NCBI GenBank assembly: GCA_963697675.1 | Contig: CAVOOW010000005.1 | Span: 372,001-436,000, forward strand | DNA: 64,000 bases | From: CAVOOW01 sp963697675 | GTDB lineage: Bacteria; Actinomycetota; Actinomycetes; JACCUZ01 | Reading direction: 5' to 3' | Part shown: one piece after another, positions 8,704 through 17,080 of the stretch | Numbering within the stretch: the stretch's first letter is position 1 | Layout: the number at the start of each line of letters is the position of its first letter | The notes under the pieces: generated by a model | Database searches by the model: none | Seen by the model: only the letters and a program-made list of their open reading frames with translations | What the model was told of the DNA's origin: nothing | Position numbers and translations under genes: made by a program

Positions 8704-9843
8704 ATGAGACCCGCCCCGGCGACCATCGCGGCCGCGCTGCTCATCACGATCTGCTCGGCGTGCAGCGGATCTTCGGGCGGCGGCACACCCGTTGACCCGG
8801 GCACCTCCTCGACGCCGGCGCCGTCCGCCACAACGTCGACGTCGACGACCCCTTCCGCCTCCGGCGAGCGGGTGCTCGGCGCAACCGTCGACCGGGTGAT
8901 CGCCACCGGCCTCGAGGTGCCCTGGGGCCTCGCCTTCCTGCCCGACGGATCGGCTCTGGTCAGTGAGCGCGACAGCGACCGGATCAAGCACGTCGCACCG
9001 TCGGGTGCGGTCGATGACGTGGGAAAGGTCGACGGGGTCGACGGCGACGGCGAGGGGGGGCTGCTCGGGATCGCCCTGTCGCCGTCCTACGACTCCGACC
9101 ACCGGCTGTTCGCCTACTACACGCACGGCGACGAGAACGTCATCGCCCGCATGACGTACGACGACGCGCGCCTGTCCGATCAGCGGGTGGTGTTCGACGG
9201 CATCGTCTCGGGCGGCATCCACAACGGCGGCCGGCTGGCGTTCGGGCCGGACGGCTTCCTGTACGTGGGGACCGGCGACGCCGGCCGCGGCAGCCCGGCT
9301 CAGGACAAGGGCGACCTCGGCGGCAAGATCCTGCGGATCACCCAGAACGGCAAGCCCGCCCCTGGCAACCCGTTCGGCGGCTCCCCGGTCTGGAGTTACG
9401 GGCACCGCAACGTACAGGGCCTGGCCTTCGACTCGAGGGGCCAGCTCTGGGCGTCCGAGTTCGGCCAGAACACCTGGGACGAGCTGAACCGCATCGAGAA
9501 GGGCGGCAACTACGGCTGGCCGGTCGTCGAAGGGCGCGCAGGGCGGACGGGATATGTCGATCCGGTGCGCCAGTGGCACACCGACGTCGCCTCACCGAGC
9601 GGCATCGCGATCGCGGGCAACGCGGTCTACATGGCCGCGCTTCGCGGTGAGCGTCTGTGGCAGATCCCTGTCCCGGGCGGCCGGGCGGGCAAGCCGAAGG
9701 CACTGCTCACCGGGAAGTACGGGCGGCTGCGCACCGTCGCCGTCGCGCCGGACGGCTCCTTGTGGCTGACCACGTCGAACCGCGACGGTCGTGGCGATCC
9801 GCGCCAGGGCGACGACCGCATCATCCGGCTGACCCTGTCCTGA
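8704..9843 (+). CDS. Glucose/sorbosone dehydrogenase-like lipoprotein
   Basis: Six-bladed propeller enzyme of the PQQ-dependent soluble glucose/sorbosone dehydrogenase family, exported. The ATG at 8704 follows GGGGAGG; residues 1-20 form a short signal ending in a lipobox-like ...ICSAC with Cys20, then a Ser/Thr/Pro-rich linker. Family blocks appear in order: PWGLAFLPDGS, GGLLGIALSP, HNGGRLAFGPDGFLYVGTGD, GHRNVQGLAF, EFGQNTWDELNRI. Length is 379 residues. Several actinobacterial members have no proven PQQ requirement, so the sugar and cofactor are inference. Confidence 0.88.
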   Translation: MRPAPATIAAALLITICSACSGSSGGGTPVDPGTSSTPAPSATTSTSTTPSASGERVLGATVDRVIATGLEVPWGLAFLPDGSALVSERDSDRIKHVAPSGAVDDVGKVDGVDGDGEGGLLGIALSPSYDSDHRLFAYYTHGDENVIARMTYDDARLSDQRVVFDGIVSGGIHNGGRLAFGPDGFLYVGTGDAGRGSPAQDKGDLGGKILRITQNGKPAPGNPFGGSPVWSYGHRNVQGLAFDSRGQLWASEFGQNTWDELNRIEKGGNYGWPVVEGRAGRTGYVDPVRQWHTDVASPSGIAIAGNAVYMAALRGERLWQIPVPGGRAGKPKALLTGKYGRLRTVAVAPDGSLWLTTSNRDGRGDPRQGDDRIIRLTLS

Positions 9844-9846
9844 CGG

Positions 9847-10053
9847 GGCGGCGTTGAGGATGAGCCCGACGAGCAGGACCGCGGACAGGTACGTGCACAG
9901 CAGCGTCTGCTGGGAGTCCGCGACGACGCTGCCTGACCCCAGCGCCCTGCCCGTGCGCCGCTGCGGCCACGAGAGGAAAGGCATCACCACCAGCGACGTG
10001 GCCGCGAGCGCGACGGCCCAGCCTTGCCATGTCCCGGCTGTTGTGCGAGCCAC
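9847..10053 (-). pseudogene. Remnant of a cation-efflux type transporter
   Basis: Only about 69 codons resemble a known protein: two hydrophobic stretches, LAATSLVVMPFLSW and TYLSAVLLVGLILNA, joined by RRTGRALGSGSVVADSQQTLLC. I recognise this block from actinobacterial cation diffusion facilitator-type transporters of about 200-300 residues. Here both ends are missing. The similarity stops right at the end of the upstream sugar dehydrogenase gene, where the frame runs on antisense to that gene, and the other side abuts the MetE-like gene. I read it as the leftover of a deleted gene. Confidence 0.55.
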
Positions 10054-10106
10054 CGAGATCGAGCAGGCTGGCGGCCAACGTCGACATGAAGGACGGTAGC
10101 CAACAG

Positions 10107-11136
10107 ATGACCGAGCTCCCGCTGTTCCCCACCTCTCTGGTCGGCAGCTATCCGCAGCCGGAGTGGCTCATCGACCGGCCGAAGCTCGCCGGTCGCTTCC
10201 CGCCCCGGGTGCGGGCCCGCGAGCTGTGGCGTCCCGAGCCCGAGTTCCTGGCGCAGGCCCAGGAGGACGCGACGGTTCTCGCGATCCGCGCGCAGGAGGA
10301 CGCGGGGCTCGACATCATCACCGACGGCGAGATCCGACGCGAGAGCTATTCCAACCACTTCGCGACGGCGCTGGACGGCATCGACATCGACAACCCCGGT
10401 CAGGCCCTCGACCGCAGCGGCCACCCGAACCCGGTGCCGCGTGTCGTCGGCCCGATCGGCACGGCCGGCCCCGATCCAGCGACCGGACCTGGAGTTCCTG
10501 CGTGCGCACACCACTCGCACGATCAAGGTCACCGTGCCCGGGCCGTTCACCATGTCCCAGCAGGCCCAGGACGACCACTACGGCGATCCCCGCTCCGTGG
10601 CGCTGGCCTATGCCGAGGCCTGCAACGCCGAGGTGAAGGATCTCTTCGCGGCCGGTGCCGACATCGTGCAGCTCGACGAGCCCTACATGCAGGCACGGCC
10701 CGAGCCGGCTCGCGCGTACGGACTCGAGGCTCTCAACCGGGCGCTCGACGGCGTGGTCGGCACGACGGCGGTGCACATCTGTTTCGGGTACGCCGCGATC
10801 ATCCACGAGCGGCCACCGGGCTACTCGTTCCTGCCGGAGCTCGCCGACTGTCCCTGCGTCCAGGTGTCCATCGAGACCGCCCAGTCCAACCTCGACCCGT
10901 CGGTGCTCAAGCACCTGCCGGACAAGACGATCATCCTCGGTGTGATCAACCTCGACGACCACGCGGTCGAGTCGCCCGAGGTCGTCGCCGACCGGGTTCG
11001 CCGGGCGCTGCCGTTCGTCGATGCGAGCCGGATCGTCATCGCTCCCGACTGCGGGATGAAGTACCTGCCACGCGCGTCGGCCGAGGGGAAGATGCGCAGC
11101 ATGGTCGCTGCCGCGGAGCTGCTGCGCGCAGGTTAG
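10107..11136 (+). CDS. MetE C-terminal-like methyltransferase, one frameshift
   Basis: Short cobalamin-independent methionine synthase family protein (about 342 residues), equivalent to the catalytic C-terminal half of MetE; it lacks the MetE N-terminal domain. It opens LFPTSLVGSYPQPEWL. Zinc ligands are suggested by VHICFGYA (His-x-Cys), the SIET glutamate and APDCGMKYLPR. QLDEPYMQARPE is the substrate-site block. The frame breaks near 10458 (ATC-G-GCA); skipping one G gives ARPAPIQRPDLEFLRAHT. The start at 10107 has GAAGGA about 13 bases upstream. Short family members may use other methyl donors or acceptors, so methionine synthesis is not certain. Confidence 0.82.
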
Positions 11137-11200
11137 TCGGCGAGCAGCGCCGAGGCGCTGGTGTAGGTCAGCATCACCAGCCCGTGACGAGGCACTAGGG

Positions 11201-12709
11201 CTAGGAGCAGCGTTCGAGGACCAGCTCGCGGACCCGCGCGGCGTCGGCCTGGCCACGCGTCGACTTCATCACCGCGCCGACGATCGCGCCGGCTGCCGCG
11301 ACCTTTCCACCGCGGATCTTGTCCGCGACGTCGGGCTGGGCAGCCAGTGCCTCGTCGATGGCCGCGAGCAGCGCCGAGTCGTCGGACACGACGGCGAGCG
11401 CTCGAGCGGCCACGACGGCATCCGGCTCGCCCTCTCCCGCGACCACGCCCTCGATGACCTTGCGCGCCAGCGTGTCGTTGAGCGTGCCCGCTTCGACGAG
11501 CGCGACGATGCGGGCAACCTGCGCCGGCGTGATGGCGACTGCGGCGACATCGATGCCCTGCTCGTTCGCGTGCCGGGCGATCTCGCCGAGCCACCACTTG
11601 CGTGCACTCTCCTGCGATGCGCCGGCGGCGACCGTCTGCTCGACGAGGTCGATGGCGCCGGCGTTGGCCAGCGACTGCATCTCGAAGTCGGACAGCCCCC
11701 ACGCCTCCTGCAGCTGGCGTCGCCGTACGCCTGGTGCCTCGGGCAATCCGGCCCGCAGCGCCTCGATCCACGTCTCGTCGGGTGCGATGGGCACGAGGTC
11801 GGGCTCGGGGAAATAGCGATAGTCCTCGGCCTGTTCCTTCGATCGGCCGGGAGTGGTCACGCCGGTGTCCTCGTGCCAGTGCCGGGTCTCCTGCACGACT
11901 CGCTCACCGCTGGTCAGCCGCGCCGCCTGCCGGCGGATCTCGTGGCGCATCGCGCGCTCCACCGAGCGCAGCGAGTTGACGTTCTTGGTCTCCGAACGCG
12001 TGCCGAGCGGCGCGTCGGGCGACGTGCGCAAGGAGATGTTGACGTCGCAGCGCAGCGAACCCTGCTCCATGCGCACGTCAGAGACGCCGAGTGAACGAGC
12101 GAGCTCGCGCAGCGCTGTCACGTACGCGCGAGCAACCTCCGGCGCGAACCGGCCGGTGCCCTCCACCGGCTTGGTCACGATCTCGATGAGCGGGATGCCG
12201 GCCCGGTTGTAGTCGACGAGGGAGTAGTCGGCGCCGTGGATGCGACCCGTGGCACCGCCGACGTGCAGCGACTTTCCGGTGTCCTCCTCCATGTGCACGC
12301 GCTCGATCTCGACGCGCACCTGCAGCGGGCCGTCGTCAGTGACGACGTCGATGTCGAGATAGCCGTCGGTGCAGATCGGCTCGTCGTACTGCGACGTCTG
12401 GAAGTTCTTCGGCATGTCGGGGTAGAAGTAGTTCTTCCGCGCGAACCGGCACCACGGCGCGATCGAGCAGTGCAGCGCCAGGCCGACCCTGATCGCCGAC
12501 TCCACTGCCACGCGGTTGAGCACCGGCAGCGACCCCGGCAGCCCGAGGCAGGTCGGACAGACCTGGCTGTTGGGCTCGGCACCGAACTCGGTCGCGCACC
12601 CGCAGAACATCTTCGACGCCGTGCCGAGCTCGACATGGACCTCCAGCCCGAGCACCGGGTCGAAGGCTGCGACTGCCTCGTCGTAGGGCAGCAATGCGCT
12701 GTCGGTCAA
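11201..12709 (-). CDS. gatB: Asp/Glu-tRNA amidotransferase subunit B
   Basis: tRNA-binding subunit of the GatCAB amidotransferase that converts Glu-tRNA(Gln) and Asp-tRNA(Asn) to the amides. The product has 502 residues. GLEVHVEL near residue 21 is followed by zinc cysteines C36-G-C38 and C51-P-T-C54. The C-terminal YqeY-like tail ends in KSTRGQADAARVRELVLE. A stop codon lies directly upstream in frame, so TTG at 12709 is the only reasonable start. The gene follows a small membrane-protein gene by three bases, in the order gatC-gatA-small ORF-gatB. Confidence 0.96.
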   Translation of the reverse strand: MTDSALLPYDEAVAAFDPVLGLEVHVELGTASKMFCGCATEFGAEPNSQVCPTCLGLPGSLPVLNRVAVESAIRVGLALHCSIAPWCRFARKNYFYPDMPKNFQTSQYDEPICTDGYLDIDVVTDDGPLQVRVEIERVHMEEDTGKSLHVGGATGRIHGADYSLVDYNRAGIPLIEIVTKPVEGTGRFAPEVARAYVTALRELARSLGVSDVRMEQGSLRCDVNISLRTSPDAPLGTRSETKNVNSLRSVERAMRHEIRRQAARLTSGERVVQETRHWHEDTGVTTPGRSKEQAEDYRYFPEPDLVPIAPDETWIEALRAGLPEAPGVRRRQLQEAWGLSDFEMQSLANAGAIDLVEQTVAAGASQESARKWWLGEIARHANEQGIDVAAVAITPAQVARIVALVEAGTLNDTLARKVIEGVVAGEGEPDAVVAARALAVVSDDSALLAAIDEALAAQPDVADKIRGGKVAAAGAIVGAVMKSTRGQADAARVRELVLERCS

Positions 12710-12712
12710 GAG

Positions 12713-12931
12713 TCATGTCGATGTCGCAGCGTCGCCTTCGTTCGCGCGAAGGCGGCGGACGATGACGAGCAGTCCGGTGATGACCACGGCGATGTTGAGT
12801 GCCGCGTCGAGCAGCTCGAGCCGGTCTTCCTCGGTGCGCGCCGCGCGGATGCGCTGGATCGCGGTCCGACCGGCGAAGATCATGCCGACGAACGAGAACA
12901 GGACCTTGGCATTCTTCATATCGAGCCTCAT
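12713..12931 (-). CDS. Small membrane protein between gatA and gatB
   Basis: A 72-residue protein with two hydrophobic segments: VLFSFVGMIFAG near residues 10-21, and ALNIAVVITGLLVIV near residues 44-58. The linker is charged (RAARTEEDRLELLD) and the C-terminus is Arg-rich and polar. I do not recognise a family. It begins three bases after the gatA stop and ends three bases before the gatB start, so it must be translated from the gat mRNA. A second Met at residue 5 is an alternative start. Its role, if any, in tRNA amidation is unknown. Confidence 0.7.
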   Translation of the reverse strand: MRLDMKNAKVLFSFVGMIFAGRTAIQRIRAARTEEDRLELLDAALNIAVVITGLLVIVRRLRANEGDAATST

Positions 12932-12934
12932 CTG

Positions 12935-14443
12935 CTAGAGCTCCGGTGCTTCGTCGATGAGTAGGTGTCCCCAACGATCGGTGAGAGCCGCCTCGACGGC
13001 GCCGCCGACGCGGTAGAGGCGGTCGTCGGCCATGGGCGGCGCGATGAACTGCAAGCCCACCGGCAGGCCGTCGTCGGGCGAGAGCCCGGCGGGGATGGAC
13101 ATCGAGGCGTTGCCCGCCAGGTTCGAAGGGATCGTGCAGAGGTCGGCGAGGTACATCGCCATGGGGTCGTCCACCCGCTCGCCGAGCGGGAACGCCGTCG
13201 TGGGCGTCGTGGGCGACACCAGCACGTCGACCTGGGCGAACGCGGCCTCGAAGTCGCGAGCGATCAGCGTGCGCACCTTCTGCGCCTGCCCGTAGTAGGC
13301 GTCGTAGTAGCCCGACGACAGCGCATAGGTGCCGATGATGATGCGCCGCTTCGCCTCGGCACCGAACCCGACGTCGCGCGTGAGCGCCATGACCTCTTCG
13401 GCGCTGCGCGTGCCGTCGTCTCCGACCCGCAGGCCGTAGCGCATGGCGTCGAAGCGCGCGAGGTTGCTCGAGCACTCGCTCGGCAGGATCAGGTAGTAGG
13501 CCGGCAGCGCGTAGTCGAAGTGCGGGCAGTCGACCTCGACCACCGACGCACCGAGCTCCTCGAGCAGCGACACCGCCTCACGGAACCGCTGCTCGACACC
13601 CGGCTGGTAGCCCTCGCCGCTGAACTGCTTGACCACGCCGACCCGCATGCCGTGCACGTCAAGGGACCGTGCCGCAGCCACGACGTCGGGGACGGGCGCG
13701 TCGATCGACGTGGAGTCGAGCGGGTCGTGACCGGCGACGGCCGCGTGCAGCAGTGCGGCGTCGAGCACCGTCCGGGCACACGGGCCGGCCTGGTCGAGCG
13801 AGGACGCCAGCGCGACGAGGCCGTAGCGCGACACACCTCCGTACGTCGGCTTCACGCCCACCGTGCCCGTGACGGAGGCCGGCTGCCGGATCGACCCGCC
13901 GGTGTCGGTGCCGATCGCGATCGGGGCCTGGAACGACGCGACCGCCGCCGCCGAACCACCGCCCGAGCCACCGGGGATGCGGGTCAGGTCCCAGGGGTTG
14001 TGCGTCGGTCCGTAGGCCGAGTGCTCCGTCGACGAGCCCATCGCGAACTCGTCCATGTTCGTCTTGCCGAGTACGACGACGCCGGCCTCGCGCAGTCGCC
14101 GCGTGACGGTCGCGTCGTAGGGCGGCATCCAGCCCTCGAGGATCTTCGAGCCGCAGGTCGTCGGCATGCCCTTGGCCGCGATGACGTCCTTGAGCGCGAG
14201 CGGGACGCCGGCGAGCGGCCCGAGCTCGTCGCCGGCCGCGCGGCTGTCGTCGATCGCCTGCGCGGCGGCCAGCGCCCCTTCGGCGTCGACGTGCAGGAAC
14301 GCGTGGACCCGGTCGTCGACGGCGGCGATGCGGTCGAGGTGCGCGCGCGTCGTCTCGACCGCGCTGATGTCTCCCGCGGCGATCGCGGCCGCCGTCTCGG
14401 CTGCGGTGAGGCGGGTGATCTCCCGTCCGGTCACGGTGCTCAC
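12935..14443 (-). CDS. gatA: Asp/Glu-tRNA amidotransferase subunit A
   Basis: Glutaminase subunit of GatCAB, 502 residues, amidase-signature family. The Ser-cisSer-Lys triad is visible: Lys85 in LALKDV, Ser160 in PGGSGGGSAAAV and Ser184 in TDTGGSIRQPAS. YNRAG-type tRNA motifs belong to GatB, not here. The GTG at 14443 opens MSTVTGREITRLTAAE and follows the gatC stop by seven bases. The ammonia it releases is channelled to GatB. Confidence 0.97.
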   Translation of the reverse strand: MSTVTGREITRLTAAETAAAIAAGDISAVETTRAHLDRIAAVDDRVHAFLHVDAEGALAAAQAIDDSRAAGDELGPLAGVPLALKDVIAAKGMPTTCGSKILEGWMPPYDATVTRRLREAGVVVLGKTNMDEFAMGSSTEHSAYGPTHNPWDLTRIPGGSGGGSAAAVASFQAPIAIGTDTGGSIRQPASVTGTVGVKPTYGGVSRYGLVALASSLDQAGPCARTVLDAALLHAAVAGHDPLDSTSIDAPVPDVVAAARSLDVHGMRVGVVKQFSGEGYQPGVEQRFREAVSLLEELGASVVEVDCPHFDYALPAYYLILPSECSSNLARFDAMRYGLRVGDDGTRSAEEVMALTRDVGFGAEAKRRIIIGTYALSSGYYDAYYGQAQKVRTLIARDFEAAFAQVDVLVSPTTPTTAFPLGERVDDPMAMYLADLCTIPSNLAGNASMSIPAGLSPDDGLPVGLQFIAPPMADDRLYRVGGAVEAALTDRWGHLLIDEAPEL

Positions 14444-14450
14444 GAGCGGC

Positions 14451-14762
14451 TCACCCCTCCTCGTCGAGGATGCGGGGCACCCGGAACCGGCCGAGCTCTG
14501 CGGCCGGCGCGGCGGCGAGCGCCTCCTCCTGGGTGAGACCCGGTCGCACCGTGTCGTCGCGCATCACGTTGGTCAGCGGCACGGAGTGCGACGTCGGCGG
14601 GATGTCGTCGGCGACGACCTCGGCGACGCGCGCGACCGACGTGATGATCACGTCGAGCTGGCCGGCGAACCGGTCGAGCTCCTCATCGGACAGAGCCAGC
14701 CGGGCCAGCCGGGCCAGGTGGGCGACCTCGGCGCGGCTGATCGTCGACGAACTGTCGGGCAC
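14451..14762 (-). CDS. gatC: Asp/Glu-tRNA amidotransferase subunit C
   Basis: Small stabilising subunit that wraps around the GatA-GatB interface, 103 residues. ISRAEVAHLARLARLALSDEE is the family opening and the end RFRVPRILDEEG is also typical. The frame stays open upstream to 14915, but the GTG at 14762 has GAGGAG nine bases before it and gives the normal family length. It is the first gene of the gat operon. Confidence 0.93.
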   Translation of the reverse strand: MPDSSSTISRAEVAHLARLARLALSDEELDRFAGQLDVIITSVARVAEVVADDIPPTSHSVPLTNVMRDDTVRPGLTQEEALAAAPAAELGRFRVPRILDEEG

Positions 14763-14848
14763 GGGGCGGCACTCCTCGCCGGTCGGGACACCCGACACAA
14801 GGCGTGGTCGGGCAAGCCCGATCATCTTAAGAGGCGCGGGAAGGACCG

Positions 14849-16928
14849 CTAGCGGCGGGCGATGGTCTTTTCGACCCGCTGCAGCGGCAGGTTCGCCACG
14901 TGGTCCTCGAGCCACATCACGACCTCGTCGGCAGGCAGCGCCGGGCTCAGGTGCCAGCCCTGCGCGCGGTCGCAGCCGAAGGCGCGCAGCCGGTCGAGCG
15001 ATGCGCGCGTCTCGACGCCTTCCGCGACGACGGTCAGGCCGAGCGAGTGACCGAGATCGATGATCGAGCGCACGATCGTGTCGTCCTCTTCCGCGCCAGT
15101 GATGTCACCGAGCCGCTTCACGAACGAGCGGTCGACCTTGATCTCCTGCACGGGCAGTCGCTTGAGCAGCACCAGGGAGGAGTAGCCGGTGCCGAAGTCG
15201 TCGAGGCTGATCCGCAGGCCGAGCGCATCGAGCTCGCCGAGGGTGGCGGAGGCCCCGGCGACGTCGGCCATCAGGACCCGCTCGGTGATCTCGAGGATCA
15301 CCAGGTCGGCCGGCACCCCGTAGTGGTTCAGCTGCGCGCCGAGCCGCGAGGCGAAGGCGCGGTCCTGCAGGTCGCGCATCGACACGTTGATGGCGACCGG
15401 CACCCGCAGCCCGTCACGGGCCCACTGGGACACCTGATCCAGTGCCATGTCGATGACCAGGTCGGTCAGCCGCTGCATCAGGCCCGACTGCTCGGCGAGC
15501 GGGATGAACTCGTCCGGCAGCACCATGCCCCGGGTCGGGTGGCGCCAACGCACCAGCGCCTCGACACCGGCGATCGTGCCGTCCTGGACGTGCACCTTGG
15601 GCTGGTAGTGCAGCTCGAGCTGACCCTCGTCGACCGCGCGGCGCAAGGCACCGAGCAGGCCGAGCCGGTCAGGGCTGTTGGTGTCCCGGTCGGCGGCATA
15701 GGTCTCCACCCCGGAGTGGGCGGACTTGGCGACGTACATCGCGACGTCGGCGCGCTGGAGCAGCTGCTCGGAGTCGGTGCCGTGGGCCGGCGCGAGAGCG
15801 ATGCCGATGCTGGCCTCGAGGTCGATCTGGGTGTCGGCGACGAAGAAGGGTGCCTCGATGGCGGCCCGGACGCGCTGGGCGATCTCCCGCGCCGCCACGG
15901 CGTCGCGGACGTCGGGCAGCAACATGGCGAACTCGTCGCCGCCCAGACGGGCGACAGCGTCACCGGGACGCAGCGTGCTCTCCAGCCGCTCGGCGGCCAG
16001 CTGCAGGACCCGGTCGCCGACCGGGTGCCCGAGTGTGTCGTTGACCTCCTTGAACCGGTCGAGGTCGAGCAGGAACAGCGCGACGGTCGTGCCGTGCTCG
16101 CGGGAGTGAGCGAGCACCGAGTCGGTGCGGGCGATCAGCGCGGTCCGGTTGGCCAGACCGGTCAAGGCGTCGCGCATCGCGGCCCGCTCGCGCTCGAGGG
16201 CACCTGCGGCGTTGCTGCGGATCGAGATCAGCGGGAGCAGGAAGAGCGGCAGCAGCTGCCACCGGAAGGACATCACCACGGCGACGAGCGGGGATAGCCC
16301 GACCAGGGTCATGTGGACCGCGAACTGGAAGACGACGTCCTCACGGACGGTCTCGAGCAGCGAGCGGCGCCGCAGCAGCGCGAGGGCGCCCCAGACCAGG
16401 CCGTTGTTGATGCCGAAGTAGGCAAGGGCCGCGGCGGCGAGCACTACGACATCACGCCCGGTCGGCGGGTTCGCTCCCGTCGGCAGCCCGGACAGGCCAC
16501 CCAGGGACAGCACCCACCAGGACGCCATCAGGCTCAGGGTGTGCTGGCCGAGGTTGAAGGCGGTGCGCCACCAGACGTCGCGGTGGACGACACCGGCCAC
16601 CACCGTCGCGAGGGCTTGGACGGCCACCGCGCTCGGCAGCCCGAAGAACAGCAGGGCGGCAAAGCTGAACATCGTCGACATGGTGATGCCCGTGGGGTCC
16701 GGCCGGCCGGGCGTGAAGATGGGCCGCAGCTCGCCGACCACCACCAGCGCCAGGATCGCCCAGAAGGCGGGCAGGTTGGTGAGGGCGTCCAGGTCGACGC
16801 GCGAGCGTTCCCACGAAGACCAGCGCGAGGATGGCCAGGCCGAGCAGGCCGACGACGAGCAGATAGCTCCGGGCGGCCAGGCCGCGCACGGTGAGGGCGG
16901 GGCGGTCGCCGTCGTCTGCGCCTGTCAT
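14849..16928 (-). CDS. Membrane GGDEF-EAL protein, one frameshift
   Basis: Bifunctional cyclic-di-GMP enzyme of about 693 residues. Several transmembrane helices fill the first 230 residues (MASE-like), starting SYLLVVGLLGLAILALVF. The GGDEF domain has an intact ARLGGDEFAMLLPD and an RPGD inhibitory I-site five residues before it. The EAL domain has GVEALVRWRHP, DDFGTGYSSL and AEGVET, so both activities look intact. The frame changes near 16798-16806; one skipped base joins VGTLAR to VDLDALTNLPAFW. The ATG at 16928 begins MTGADDGDRPAL. It lies behind gatC on the same strand but with an 86-base gap, so it is probably separate. Confidence 0.88.
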
Positions 16929-17080
16929 CGAGCCCCCGCGCTGCTGGTCGCGGGGTGCACGCTGGCAACCCGGATCGGAAAGATCTGGTCCGGGTCATCG
17001 TGTCGGGGGCGCGACCGTCCCGCTATCGGTCGGCGAGCCACCATCCCCCGCCGTACGGCTGACACGGAGGGGTCGAACGG

